Notes: a model not told the origin generated them from the letters alone. A stretch of 64,000 nt of DNA from Chitinophaga pinensis (GCA_945860865.1 CAMARW010000003.1:123177-187176); one strand, 5' to 3'. Positions 25,808 through 34,561 are shown, counted from the stretch's first letter. Program-made: numbers and translations.

Positions 25808-26887
25808 ATGGAAATTAAAAATTTAACTCTGTTTTTGTTGGTTACCATTTTTTTTGCCTCTTGCAAAAAGTCTACACCCAAAAATGAGCCTGATCCAGTA
25901 CCAAATTTGACGGTAATAATTCCTTTTAACAATTTGGGCTTTTATAGGAACAATTTTATCCCATTACCAGATCAAAGTTTTGCTGTATGGGCAAGCGAAG
26001 ATGTGGCAAGTAGTTATCATTTTTTTCATTTCGATAAAGACCTAAAGCTATTAGACACAGCAATCTTTAGGAATACTAAATTTAGAAATCAAAGTGTTGT
26101 TAGAGAAAAAAGCATATTTTCAATAATGGGTAAAGATTTGATTGAAACTGATTTTAATTTTAATGTGATAAATCAAAACACCCACATTGACAAAGATCTT
26201 GGACTAGACTCCAAGACTACAAATATGGTAATTTGCGATGGTCCAAATAACACGTTATTGCTTTTGGTTGCAAGTCAAATAAACGGCTTAGGAAAGTTAG
26301 TATTAGCCGTATACGATAGCAAAATAACAAAGCCACTACAGATAATTGACACTCTCTCTAATATTAGTATTCCTCCAAACCTTTATTCTATGGCTTTTTT
26401 AAACAACAAAGTTTATATTATAGGCTATAATGACTTAAGCAGCCGTATAGTATGGACAATTAAACAATATGATTTTAATGGCAAATTGAACTGGATAAAT
26501 TCTGACTATAATTTAGAGGGATATTTTGGGGTATTAGATTCCACTTTGTATTTATTAGATAACAGAAAAGTTTTAGAGGATGGAACTATTGTAAATGAAT
26601 TTAAGGGGAGTTTAATTTATCAAAATTCTTTAAATGGATTCACAACTTTTTATTCTATTTTATACAGTGATCCGTCTGGACTTAAATATACAACTGGATA
26701 CATGGCTAATTTAAGCTCAGGTTTCCAAGTTGAAAAAGAAACAAAAATAAAGGTAGACAATGGCCTATATAATACTTTCGGCCCAGTGGATAAAGACTCT
26801 TGGGTTTATATAAGTGCCTTTTTAGATGCAAACGATGGCGGGAAAAGAAAACTTCGTCTCGAAAAAATCAATAAAAATTTGGAGTAG
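25808..26887 (+). CDS. Lipoprotein, paralog 2 of a tandem pair
   Basis: A 359-residue protein with a short clean lipoprotein signal (MEIKNLTLFLLVTIFFASCKK, C at 19), then a Pro/Glu linker 'STPKNEPDPVPN'. The body repeats the pattern of the preceding gene: 'FFHFDKDLKLLDTAIF', 'HIDKDLGLDSK', 'LVLAVYDSKITKPLQIIDTL', 'NGFTTFYSILYSDPSG' and the C-terminal 'LRLEKINKNLE'. By eye, identity is moderate and spread along the whole length, so this is an old tandem duplication. It ends 3 bases before the convergent dinB stop. Envelope location is predicted; the function is unknown. Confidence 0.8.
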   Translation: MEIKNLTLFLLVTIFFASCKKSTPKNEPDPVPNLTVIIPFNNLGFYRNNFIPLPDQSFAVWASEDVASSYHFFHFDKDLKLLDTAIFRNTKFRNQSVVREKSIFSIMGKDLIETDFNFNVINQNTHIDKDLGLDSKTTNMVICDGPNNTLLLLVASQINGLGKLVLAVYDSKITKPLQIIDTLSNISIPPNLYSMAFLNNKVYIIGYNDLSSRIVWTIKQYDFNGKLNWINSDYNLEGYFGVLDSTLYLLDNRKVLEDGTIVNEFKGSLIYQNSLNGFTTFYSILYSDPSGLKYTTGYMANLSSGFQVEKETKIKVDNGLYNTFGPVDKDSWVYISAFLDANDGGKRKLRLEKINKNLE

Positions 26888-26890
26888 TAA

Positions 26891-28027
26891 CTACGTTCTC
26901 CCCTTTCCTACAGCCTTCTTCCCATACCAATGTTTAATTTGATCGAGGGCTTGATAGAGTTTGATCATTTCTTCGCTGTCTTCAAACAAATCGATTTGTT
27001 GGGAGCCATAAACGAGGTTACTTACTTTTACGCCAATGAGGCGAATGAGTAAGCGTCGGTCGTACACTTTATCAAGCAATTCTTTTGCTTTAGCCAGTAT
27101 TACATGGTCGTAAGAGGTATAGGCAACTCTGGCTTGCATGGTATGCGTTTGGAAATCTGAGTAACGAATTTTAATGGTTACAGTTGCGCACAATCGGTTT
27201 TGTTTGCGCATATCAAAGCACACATCTTGCACCATTTTGGAGAGTACACCATGCAGAAATTTCATGTCGGTGGTATCTGTTTCAAAGGTTCGTTCTGAAC
27301 CAATAGACTTTTGCTCATGGTAAGGCTGCACCGGCCTGTTGTCTATGCCATTGGCTTTTTCCCATATTACTTTCCCATTTTCGCCCATTACTCTACCTAG
27401 TAATTCAATGGGCATATTGGCTAAGGTTTCTATGTATACAATACCCATATCGCGCAGTGTATGATATGATTTATCGCCAATACCCGGTATTTTTTTGATA
27501 GAAAGCGGATTTAAAAAAGGCTTTACCTGTGGCGCTGCAACCTCTTTTTCTCCGTTTGGCTTGGCCTCTCCTGTTGCAATTTTAGAAACTGTTTTGTTTA
27601 CAGATAAACCAAAAGAAATAGGCAAACCTGTTTCTTTTATAATGCGCAAGCGCAACTCGTGCATCCATTTTTGCGTACCAAAAAAGCGGTCCATGCCTGT
27701 AACATCTAAATAATGCTCATCTATGGAGGCTTTTTCTACCAAAGGGGCTTCCGATGTAATAACCTCAGTTACCAAATGAGAAAGCTTGCTGTACTTGTCC
27801 ATATCGCCGCGTATCCAAATGGCTTGCGGGCAAATTCTGCGGGCCAACTTACCCGGCATAGCAGCATGAACGCCAAATTTACGTGCCTCATAACTGCAAC
27901 TTGCCACCACACCCCTATCCGAAAAACCTCCAATAATAACGGGCTTTCCCGCCAAATCAGCATTCTCTAAACGCTCTACCGATACAAAGAAAGTATCTAA
28001 ATCCATGTGCGCAATTACTTTGTTCAT
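26891..28027 (-). CDS. dinB: Y-family DNA polymerase IV (DinB)
   Basis: A 378-residue translesion polymerase. The catalytic acids are in place: D9 in 'HMDLDTFFVSVERL', and D103/E104 in 'SIDEHYLDVTG', where most relatives have Ala, Phe or Tyr instead of His105. 'CSYEARKFGVHAAMP' contacts the incoming nucleotide. The helix-hairpin-helix 'IKKIPGIGDKSYHTLRDMGI' and the little-finger domain follow. A beta-clamp motif 'QIDLF' is at residues 344-348. The start MNKVIAHMDLDTFF fits the family. The upstream operator is shared with the S24 repressor gene and dnaE2, so expression is probably damage-induced. Confidence 0.95.
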   Translation of the reverse strand: MNKVIAHMDLDTFFVSVERLENADLAGKPVIIGGFSDRGVVASCSYEARKFGVHAAMPGKLARRICPQAIWIRGDMDKYSKLSHLVTEVITSEAPLVEKASIDEHYLDVTGMDRFFGTQKWMHELRLRIIKETGLPISFGLSVNKTVSKIATGEAKPNGEKEVAAPQVKPFLNPLSIKKIPGIGDKSYHTLRDMGIVYIETLANMPIELLGRVMGENGKVIWEKANGIDNRPVQPYHEQKSIGSERTFETDTTDMKFLHGVLSKMVQDVCFDMRKQNRLCATVTIKIRYSDFQTHTMQARVAYTSYDHVILAKAKELLDKVYDRRLLIRLIGVKVSNLVYGSQQIDLFEDSEEMIKLYQALDQIKHWYGKKAVGKGRT

Positions 28028-28045
28028 TTAGTTAAATATATTAAC
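28028..28045. promoter_or_regulatory. Operator-like element abutting the dinB start
   Basis: TTAGTTAAATATATTAAC directly precedes the dinB ATG on the minus strand. It is 16/18 identical to 22863-22880 beside dnaE2 and overlaps the probable -7 region (TATATTTA on the minus strand). Confidence 0.5.
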
Positions 28046-28052
28046 ATTTATC

Positions 28053-28068
28053 AGGTAAGTAAATTAAC
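28053..28068 (-). promoter_or_regulatory. Operator-like site upstream of dinB
   Basis: The minus strand reads GTTAATTTACTTACCT. Together with the preceding CAAAAA and about 15 following bases it aligns with the region before the S24 repressor gene over some 37 positions with few mismatches, so the two control regions share ancestry or a binding protein. Confidence 0.6.
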
Positions 28069-28148
28069 TTTTTGAATTCAAAATTAAAAATTAAAAATTC
28101 CAAATCCGAAACTCAATGTTCTAAAGAGCCTTATCACTACTGCAAAAA

Positions 28149-28164
28149 GTTAATTTAATTAACT
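28149..28164. promoter_or_regulatory. Operator-like site upstream of the S24 repressor gene
   Basis: GTTAATTTAATTAACT; with the preceding A the arms are AGTTAAT and ATTAACT around TTA. It lies immediately upstream of the -33 element, as expected for autoregulation. Confidence 0.6.
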
Positions 28165-28169
28165 AATAC

Positions 28170-28200
28170 TTGTTATTTAAAATGTCATTATTTATATTGC
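28170..28200 (+). promoter_or_regulatory. Promoter of the S24 repressor gene
   Basis: TTG at 28170-28172, 20 bases, then TATATTGC at 28193-28200, a near match to TAnnTTTG. Confidence 0.5.
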
Positions 28201-28242
28201 GCCAGTAATTAGATGTAAAATAATTAGTCAAACAAAACCACT

Positions 28243-28956
28243 ATGTACTTATCTAGCAACGTAAAATTCCTGCGTAAAAGAAAGAATTTGAGTCAGGAAG
28301 AAATGGCTATCGCCATAGATTCTAAACGATCTGTTTTGAATAGCTATGAAAACAATATCGCCTCCCCTCCCTTGGAAATGGCCATGCGTATTTCAGACTA
28401 TTTTAAGATAAGCTTAGATACTTTATTACGCATTGATCTCATTAGATTACCAGAATATAAAGTGGGTGAATTAGAGCGCGGCTTAGAAGATTACATGAAG
28501 GGGAAATACCTCAGGGTAATTGCCACTACCACCAACCACGATAATGTAGATAATATAGAGATGGTTTCTGAAAAGGCCAGTGCTGGCTACACTTCCGGCT
28601 ATAGCGACATTCAATTTATATCGGAATTGCCCCAGTTTAGTTTGCCCTTTTTAGACAAACGCAAGAAGTATCGTAGCTTTCAAATTAGCGGCGATTCTAT
28701 GTTGCCCATACAAGATAGAACCTATGTTACCTGCGAATATGTAGAAGATTGGACAAGCCTAAAAGACGGACTATGTTATGTTATTTTAACCAAAGAAGAT
28801 GGCATTGTTTTTAAGCGCGTATACAATGATATTGCTAAAAATAAAACGCTTGCCTTGGTTTCAAACAACCCCATTTACAAGCCTTATGAGGTGAAAATTG
28901 AAGATGTATTAGAGATCTGGAAATATGTAATGGATCACAGCAAAACATTGGATTGA
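28243..28956 (+). CDS. LexA-like repressor: XRE-type HTH plus S24 autopeptidase
   Basis: A 237-residue protein. Residues 6-62 form a Cro/C1-type helix-turn-helix ('LRKRKNLSQEEMAIAIDSKRSVLNSYE'). The C-terminal half is a peptidase S24 domain with the catalytic pair S152 in 'ISGDSMLP' and K191 in 'VFKRVYN'. A114-G115 in 'KASAGY' is a plausible self-cleavage bond, as in LexA and CI. By family knowledge, RecA filaments would trigger cleavage and release the operators. It sits next to dinB and close to dnaE2, and all three carry the same operator-like site. It lacks the winged-helix domain of classical LexA. The SOS-like role is inferred. Confidence 0.9.
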   Translation: MYLSSNVKFLRKRKNLSQEEMAIAIDSKRSVLNSYENNIASPPLEMAMRISDYFKISLDTLLRIDLIRLPEYKVGELERGLEDYMKGKYLRVIATTTNHDNVDNIEMVSEKASAGYTSGYSDIQFISELPQFSLPFLDKRKKYRSFQISGDSMLPIQDRTYVTCEYVEDWTSLKDGLCYVILTKEDGIVFKRVYNDIAKNKTLALVSNNPIYKPYEVKIEDVLEIWKYVMDHSKTLD

Positions 28957-28980
28957 GCATTCAATCTGATTGATTACAAC

Positions 28981-29008
28981 AAAAAGGCGGCCTCTGTGCT
29001 GCCTTTTT
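28981..29008. terminator. Bidirectional terminator between convergent genes
   Basis: AAAAAGGCGGC-CTCTGT-GCTGCCTTTTT, an 11-bp stem with one G-T pair. It serves the S24 repressor gene and the convergent nuclease gene. Confidence 0.8.
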
Positions 29009-29017
29009 GCATATAAA

Positions 29018-30235
29018 CTAATCTATTACTAGTCGGCTGGTATGCCATGTTTGTTTGCCCCACACACGCAAAATATAAATTCCCGGCGCTAAAGCAGGCA
29101 GATTAATTTTCACGTGCTCGCTATTTTCGGATTGAACCCACATTTTTTGCCCGCTTAAGCTGTAAATTTCTACCCGCTCTATGATTGTATTGCCTTCAAT
29201 ATATAAAGCATCTCGGACTGGATTTGGATAAATGCTTAATCGTATAAATGCATGCTCTTCGGAAATATTTGCAGGCACAATGCGGGTTGTTAACTTCTTC
29301 CAATCATAAAACGCATATACCGGAAAATGATCGGACGTGTTGTTGCTAAAATTATTCACATAATCTGATGCATTATCAAACACCCTAGCGCTTCCTTTAA
29401 AATAAAAAGAATCTAGTGTTTTGCTCTGCATAACATGGTCTATCATGCTGGTGTTAAAAGCATAACTCGACTTTCCAGCATCGGTTAATTCTTTACTTGG
29501 AAACGTATATTTAGCATTTAAAAAGCCTAAGTATGGAGTTGGTAATGCATTGTATATAGACACATCTAAATCATCATTCCAATCGCCAAGCACAACAAAC
29601 TTTTTTCCTGCTAAATTAGTTTCTACATACAGCTTAAGCGCATTGGCTGCATTTTGTCGGCGCGTATACGATTCAAATCTACCGGCATCTGTGCTTTCTG
29701 TTTGGGCTTTCATGTGTAGCACAAGGATATATAAGGTATCTGTTTTTGTACCGCCCAGTGTTTTAAGGCAAACTTGTAATGGTGGGCGCGAAGCAAATGC
29801 ATAATTATCAGATGAGTTTAAAGGTATATTTAAAGATAATGTAGGCACCATCTCAAACATACTTTTACGCCAATACAAAGCTGTTTTTTGGGTTTGTGAA
29901 AACGTAGAGATAAAACCATCATATTTATTTGCAAGCGCCAAACTTAATGTATTGTATGTACTGGCATCACTCACTTCTTGCAGGGCAATAACATCTAATT
30001 CTGTTTTATTTATTAATGCCAAAACATTGTTGTATTGAGTGGCTTCATCTGCAGGACCGTTTGTAGAACTGCCAAGCCATTCAACATTCCAAGTGGCTAC
30101 ATCTAAGAGCGTGTCACTTCCTAGCTTTGGAAAATTCTGCGCGTTTAGGTTCAGGCAGGCAAAGACCAAAACAACCTGAATGGTTGCGCGAAGTTTATTT
30201 GCTCTAAAATTTTTATTTAATTGTGTAGTCAACAT
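29018..30235 (-). CDS. Secreted endonuclease/exonuclease/phosphatase family protein with T9SS domain
   Basis: A 405-residue protein with a signal peptide ending near 'LNLNAQ' (residue 33). The EEP metal-dependent hydrolase fold is seen in 'DVATWNVEWLG', 'LDVIALQEVSD', 'LYILVLHMKAQ', 'VLGDWNDDLD' and 'NTSDHFPVYAFYDW', which hold the catalytic Asn, Glu, His, Asp and the terminal SDH. The last 75 residues are a T9SS type A domain ('LSIYPNPVRDALYIEG' ... 'APGIYILRVWGKQ'). It is probably an extracellular nuclease used to scavenge DNA or degrade matrix DNA, but phosphodiesterase activity on other substrates is possible. It is transcribed alone. Confidence 0.9.
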   Translation of the reverse strand: MLTTQLNKNFRANKLRATIQVVLVFACLNLNAQNFPKLGSDTLLDVATWNVEWLGSSTNGPADEATQYNNVLALINKTELDVIALQEVSDASTYNTLSLALANKYDGFISTFSQTQKTALYWRKSMFEMVPTLSLNIPLNSSDNYAFASRPPLQVCLKTLGGTKTDTLYILVLHMKAQTESTDAGRFESYTRRQNAANALKLYVETNLAGKKFVVLGDWNDDLDVSIYNALPTPYLGFLNAKYTFPSKELTDAGKSSYAFNTSMIDHVMQSKTLDSFYFKGSARVFDNASDYVNNFSNNTSDHFPVYAFYDWKKLTTRIVPANISEEHAFIRLSIYPNPVRDALYIEGNTIIERVEIYSLSGQKMWVQSENSEHVKINLPALAPGIYILRVWGKQTWHTSRLVID

Positions 30236-30305
30236 GGCTGTTAATTGTGTTTGTTAATGAAATATTTTTTTGCGGCTATCTAAATTTTTTACATTTATCC
30301 TTGCG

Positions 30306-31271
30306 TTATCTGCTATTATCCCGTTTTTTAGAAATTAACCAAAGGTAGGAAATGGCGCCAAAAAGAAGGGTAAATACAGTTTGAAATCCATGTATTACAA
30401 TGGCTAAAGCATTGGCCACTAAATTGCCAACACCCAGCAAAACAATGGCTTTGCTAACAATAAAATGATAGGCCCCAGCAGATCCAGCTTGTATAGGTAA
30501 TGTTCTGGCAATAACACCTAAAACCATTATTAAATAAGCCTGATAAATAGTTAAGCTACGCGATTCTTTGAACAAGAAAAACCATAGGTATGTCATTAAG
30601 AAAAAACCCAACCAAATAACTCCTGTATGTATCAAAAACCAGGTTCGGTTTTCCATCTTAATTAATTTTTTAAAAGCTTCTGTAAACTGGTTGAACCAAG
30701 CGCCAAGGATATTTTTTCTAGACTTAATAAAAAAGTAAATTAACACGCCAACAACTGCCAATACTAGTAATAGCAATATTTTATTTAAACCAGGAAACTG
30801 AACGCCAGAAGAAAATTCTTGCAGTAAATGACCCTCATTTATGATTTCTAAAACAAATGCTAGTACAATGATGATGCACAAACAAATTACATCGCTTATT
30901 CTTTCGAAAACAATGGTTGATAAACTCATTGGCACTGGATAATTTAACCATCTTTTTAGTATAAGAGCCCTGCTTACTTCGCCCAAGCGAGGCACAGCAA
31001 AATTCACCAAATATCCACTTGCCAGTGATGCCAATAAGAAATTGACCGGCGCATTGTAGCCAGCAGCTTTATATAAAATTTGCCAACGTTTTACCCTAGA
31101 AACATATACTATTAAAGAAACAAAAAACACGGGAATAACTACAGAATAACTGCCCGTTTTAAATACTTCAATTAGTGCATTAAAATCAATCTTATCAAAG
31201 CTAAAGTATAGCAATGCAGCGCCCAATAACGCAAACATAACTGATTGCCAAATCATGCTTCTTGCTTGCAT
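30306..31271 (-). CDS. Flippase-like membrane protein (LPG synthase TM region/UPF0104)
   Basis: A 321-residue integral membrane protein with about eight membrane segments. 'YVSRVKRWQILYKAAGY', 'LASLASGYLVNFAVPRLGEVSRALIL' and 'LPIQAGSAGAYHFIVSKAIVLLGV' are characteristic of the lysylphosphatidylglycerol synthase transmembrane family. The cytoplasmic synthetase domain of MprF is absent, so it is more likely a lipid flippase-like protein. The start at 31271 abuts the stop of the 908-residue gene without a gap, so they are translationally coupled. The lipid handled cannot be told from sequence. Confidence 0.87.
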   Translation of the reverse strand: MQARSMIWQSVMFALLGAALLYFSFDKIDFNALIEVFKTGSYSVVIPVFFVSLIVYVSRVKRWQILYKAAGYNAPVNFLLASLASGYLVNFAVPRLGEVSRALILKRWLNYPVPMSLSTIVFERISDVICLCIIIVLAFVLEIINEGHLLQEFSSGVQFPGLNKILLLLVLAVVGVLIYFFIKSRKNILGAWFNQFTEAFKKLIKMENRTWFLIHTGVIWLGFFLMTYLWFFLFKESRSLTIYQAYLIMVLGVIARTLPIQAGSAGAYHFIVSKAIVLLGVGNLVANALAIVIHGFQTVFTLLFGAISYLWLISKKRDNSR

Positions 31272-33998
31272 TTATTTTACTTTATAGAGGTTTAATTTGT
31301 GCTGATTATCAGAAAAAATAAACCAATAATCTCCATCATTAAACAAATCTCCGATAGCGTATCTCCCATTAGTTTGTATTGGGAATGGCGGGTAATCTTT
31401 ACCGTTTATTTGGTCTGCATGTAAGGTGTTATTTATTTTATTCAAATAAACTATCTTCTTTTCCTCTCCAAGAAAAGTATATTGTGCGTTAGTAATGATG
31501 GGCTCTGTCCAAGTCTTCTTAAATAGAACATCTCCCATTTCATTTTGTAGCAAAATTTGCAGTTCGTTTTGAAATAAATAATCATACTTATATTGATCAT
31601 TCTTCACTAAACTAAATGAATTAAATCCTACTGCTGCCTGTTTGTTAATTACTGGTTTTTTATCAGATGAGTATTTTATTTTTAACAGCTCATTAGAATC
31701 TAATCCGCGAATTATAAATTCATCGGTATCTATAGCAGTAATATTTACTTGGTTAAATTTATACTGACTATCTAATATTATATCGATATTGGGTTTGGCT
31801 TCCCTATTCATAAATTGTAGCTTTCCTGCTTCATTTAAGAACCAGTACACTTGATTGCCTTTAAAATAAAAATTTCCTATGGCAGATTTTATGTTTGGCC
31901 AAACTTCCTTCGGATTCCAATAAGGTAATGGCCTGCCTTGACCATTGAAAGCGGTAATTTTGTTATGTATGCCCGAACAGAAAATTTGATAATTTCTATC
32001 TGAATTAGGGTCAAATAAACTTACTGGAAATTTAGTACCCGTTGGAATCCAAGCTGGCCAACCCTGACAATTTTCTCCGTTATCATGAATGATATAAATT
32101 TGATGACCAGTATTAAACATCCACTGCCTTTTTCCATTTCCAAATAAATCTACTTCTTGAATATTTGAGATTATTTCACCATCTAAATTTTTCTTCCAAA
32201 GCAGCATTCCTTCTTTATCTAAGGCGTATAATTTTTTGCTTTTATCTTGCACCAGTATTACTTGCATCCCCAAAGAATAATTCATCATAACCTGAGGCGT
32301 ATTAAGCAATCCAGAATCTAGTTGAATAGCCCATTCCTGCTCTGTTTTTTCTGTTTTATGACTATTTATTTGTACGCAAATTTGTGTAGCAAAAATTTTA
32401 TCACTACTTCCTGCAAATTGAATCCCTACATGTGAAACTTTTTTGATTAAACCAATATTTTGATTGATTTGACTAAACCAATTATTATTCACAAAATGCA
32501 AGGCATACTTTGCTGCATGAGCAGGATTTATATAGATTTCTAAATTGCTGTTTGGTGATAATTTTTTTTCAAAGGTTTGATAGTTTTCGTTTTTATATAA
32601 CAATTGCTCATTATCCCAATAATATTGAAGCCTATTTAAGGCTTGAGTGTTGTTAGTAAAGAAAAAATATTTGCCCTTTTGAACACAATAATTTACTGGA
32701 AAGGGACTGAGTAAATCAGTAAAATAATATTTAAATAAATTGGCAAAAGGCACTTTAGTAAAAGTATGATTGGCAGTATCTTTTTCATTATTTAAACTAT
32801 CTACAAACTCCCAGCGAGCTTGAATCTGCTGCAATAGCGCTGCAAAACTTACTTCATCAACAGATTCTATAGCAACAACATAATTACTGTCATTACTCAT
32901 GCCTGGCTCATCTAAAACAAATAAAGAAGCGTGACTGCCTAAATTGTCGCCTAAACGCTTTACAAAAGGCATATTAATTTTGGCCTCCAAACTATCTGCA
33001 TAACTTTGATACGTTTGCTGCAAGTTTTTATTGGTAAGGTATTCTTTTACGTTCTTGGAGAATGAGCGGTATCCATTATATCCTAGCGTATAAGAAAAAT
33101 GTATTCTTTCTGGCAATAATTTTCTTAGGTTATTTTCTATCGGTGCTTGTGCATGTAATAAGTCTAAGAATTCAAAATTAGCATCATGTGTTTGCGCCGC
33201 ACCTTTAAGCAATATCTGCTCATCTTCTAAAGAAATATTATAGACTGATCTCTGAGCAAAACTGCCTAAAATTGCATACTTATCAGCACTATCTGAACCT
33301 AAAGTTGTATTTAATAACCCAGCAAAATTGCCATAATTTACATGTAAGTTAAAACCAACTCCACTATTTTTAACAAAAGAAAGTTTGTCTTCCTTCAATA
33401 CTTCATTATTTACTTTGTTAATTTTAACTAACGCATTTTCTACCATGTTTCCATTTAATGAAAACAGCATTAGCTTACTTTTAAAAGCTACCGAAAAACT
33501 TGTTTGGTTTTTGAAATCAGTAAAATCATAAATATTCTCCTGCATAAATTTGCGTTTAACAAATTTGTACCTATTTGGGAAAAAACTTTGAAAAAAAACT
33601 AAAATTTCAGCCTCATTAACTTCTCTTAGGGTTTGAACCGCCATAAAAAATGACATCTCCTGGTTAGGAAGTTTGTGAAAAGAATAAACTGCTTGTCCTT
33701 GGCTAAACCAAGACAAAACAGTTTCGTTACTTTTGATGAGGCTATCGTAGAAATACAGCTCATGCATGAGTTTAGCTGTTTTTTCATTTGACATGAGTTT
33801 ATCAATAAAATTTACTGAATTTAATCTTTTAAAGTGATCTCTACTTGCATTCGACTCTAAAATAAAAGCATAGTTATCAGGCACAATGCTAATGGGTCTT
33901 AAATTTTTATCCTCAATTTGATCAAAATACAAGTAAATTGCCAATGCTAAAATCAAAGAAAAAAATAAGCTTAAAATACTTAAAAATTGCTTGTTCAT
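31272..33998 (-). CDS. Large envelope protein of unknown function with propeller-like C-terminus
   Basis: A 908-residue protein. The N-terminus has one hydrophobic segment (residues 5-23, 'FLSILSLFFSLILALAIYLYF'), so it is a signal anchor with the bulk outside the cytoplasm. The N-terminal 500 residues resemble bacterial DUF3352-type proteins in pattern ('PDNYAFILESNASRDHF', 'FFMAVQTL'). Residues about 560-900 contain repeated 'W ... YALDKEGMLLWKKNLDG', 'IYIIHDNGENCQGWPAWIPTG' and 'ITAFNGQGRPLPYWNPKE' units typical of PQQ-like beta-propellers. It is coupled to the flippase-like gene. No catalytic motif is visible. A role in envelope lipid or polymer handling is only a guess from the neighbour. 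Confidence 0.75.
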   Translation of the reverse strand: MNKQFLSILSLFFSLILALAIYLYFDQIEDKNLRPISIVPDNYAFILESNASRDHFKRLNSVNFIDKLMSNEKTAKLMHELYFYDSLIKSNETVLSWFSQGQAVYSFHKLPNQEMSFFMAVQTLREVNEAEILVFFQSFFPNRYKFVKRKFMQENIYDFTDFKNQTSFSVAFKSKLMLFSLNGNMVENALVKINKVNNEVLKEDKLSFVKNSGVGFNLHVNYGNFAGLLNTTLGSDSADKYAILGSFAQRSVYNISLEDEQILLKGAAQTHDANFEFLDLLHAQAPIENNLRKLLPERIHFSYTLGYNGYRSFSKNVKEYLTNKNLQQTYQSYADSLEAKINMPFVKRLGDNLGSHASLFVLDEPGMSNDSNYVVAIESVDEVSFAALLQQIQARWEFVDSLNNEKDTANHTFTKVPFANLFKYYFTDLLSPFPVNYCVQKGKYFFFTNNTQALNRLQYYWDNEQLLYKNENYQTFEKKLSPNSNLEIYINPAHAAKYALHFVNNNWFSQINQNIGLIKKVSHVGIQFAGSSDKIFATQICVQINSHKTEKTEQEWAIQLDSGLLNTPQVMMNYSLGMQVILVQDKSKKLYALDKEGMLLWKKNLDGEIISNIQEVDLFGNGKRQWMFNTGHQIYIIHDNGENCQGWPAWIPTGTKFPVSLFDPNSDRNYQIFCSGIHNKITAFNGQGRPLPYWNPKEVWPNIKSAIGNFYFKGNQVYWFLNEAGKLQFMNREAKPNIDIILDSQYKFNQVNITAIDTDEFIIRGLDSNELLKIKYSSDKKPVINKQAAVGFNSFSLVKNDQYKYDYLFQNELQILLQNEMGDVLFKKTWTEPIITNAQYTFLGEEKKIVYLNKINNTLHADQINGKDYPPFPIQTNGRYAIGDLFNDGDYWFIFSDNQHKLNLYKVK
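33630..33639 (-). repeat. GGTTCRRACC motif (GGTTCAAACC)
   Basis: Plus-strand GGTTTGAACC inside the coding region of the 908-residue protein, about 360 bases after its start. Confidence 0.65.
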
Positions 33999-34072
33999 AT
34001 TATAATTTCAAAATTAAATTTGGCAGTTGTATTACTAAGGTTTAAATTGTTAACAAGTTGTAAAATAATCCA

Positions 34073-34561
34073 ATGAAACATACACATCGTAAATTTGTAA
34101 AAATAGGCTTTATTATGTCTGCTTTAGGTGTCGTTTTAGGCGCCTTTGGCGCTCATTTTTTGAAAAAATATTTAGACGAGGCAGCTTTAAATACCTTTGA
34201 AATTGGCGTGCGTTATCAAATGATTCATGCTATCGCGGTTATTGTATTAGGTTTACATCATAGAAAATTTAAAGAAACTTCCTTAAATATTTCTCTCTGG
34301 CTAATGGTTATTGGGATTTTATTGTTTTCAGGTAGTTTATATGCCCTTTCTACCAAAAGTATTTGGGGAAGTGATGCATTTAATTTTATAGGAGCCATTA
34401 CCCCATTGGGCGGATTGTCATTTGTTTCAGCTTGGCTAATTTTATTTTTTAAAGGTTTTTCAAGCGCTGAAAAATATACAACTGAAAAAGAAGAGGGTAC
34501 CGAAAATTTGGTGTCAAAAAGATCTCGTTCAGGTAGATCTTCAAAAAATAATGTTGATTAA
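34073..34561 (+). CDS. DUF423 family membrane protein
   Basis: A 162-residue protein with four predicted membrane helices and the DUF423 signature 'ALGVVLGAFGAHFLKKYLDEAALNTFEIGVRYQMIHAIAVIVLG', then 'LFSGSLYAL' and 'GAITPLGGLSFVSAWLIL'. The family (E. coli YgdD) has no settled function. The last 35 residues are a hydrophilic, charged tail (EKYTTEKEEG ... RSRSGRSSKNN) not usual in the family. It is co-directional with sucC, 73 bases upstream of it, but sucC seems to have its own start region. Confidence 0.9.
   Translation: MKHTHRKFVKIGFIMSALGVVLGAFGAHFLKKYLDEAALNTFEIGVRYQMIHAIAVIVLGLHHRKFKETSLNISLWLMVIGILLFSGSLYALSTKSIWGSDAFNFIGAITPLGGLSFVSAWLILFFKGFSSAEKYTTEKEEGTENLVSKRSRSGRSSKNNVD

Noticed and set aside
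28069-28140. AAATTAAAAATTAAAAATT runs upstream of the S24 repressor gene
   Set aside because: Short low-complexity AT sequence; not a CRISPR or a structured tandem repeat.
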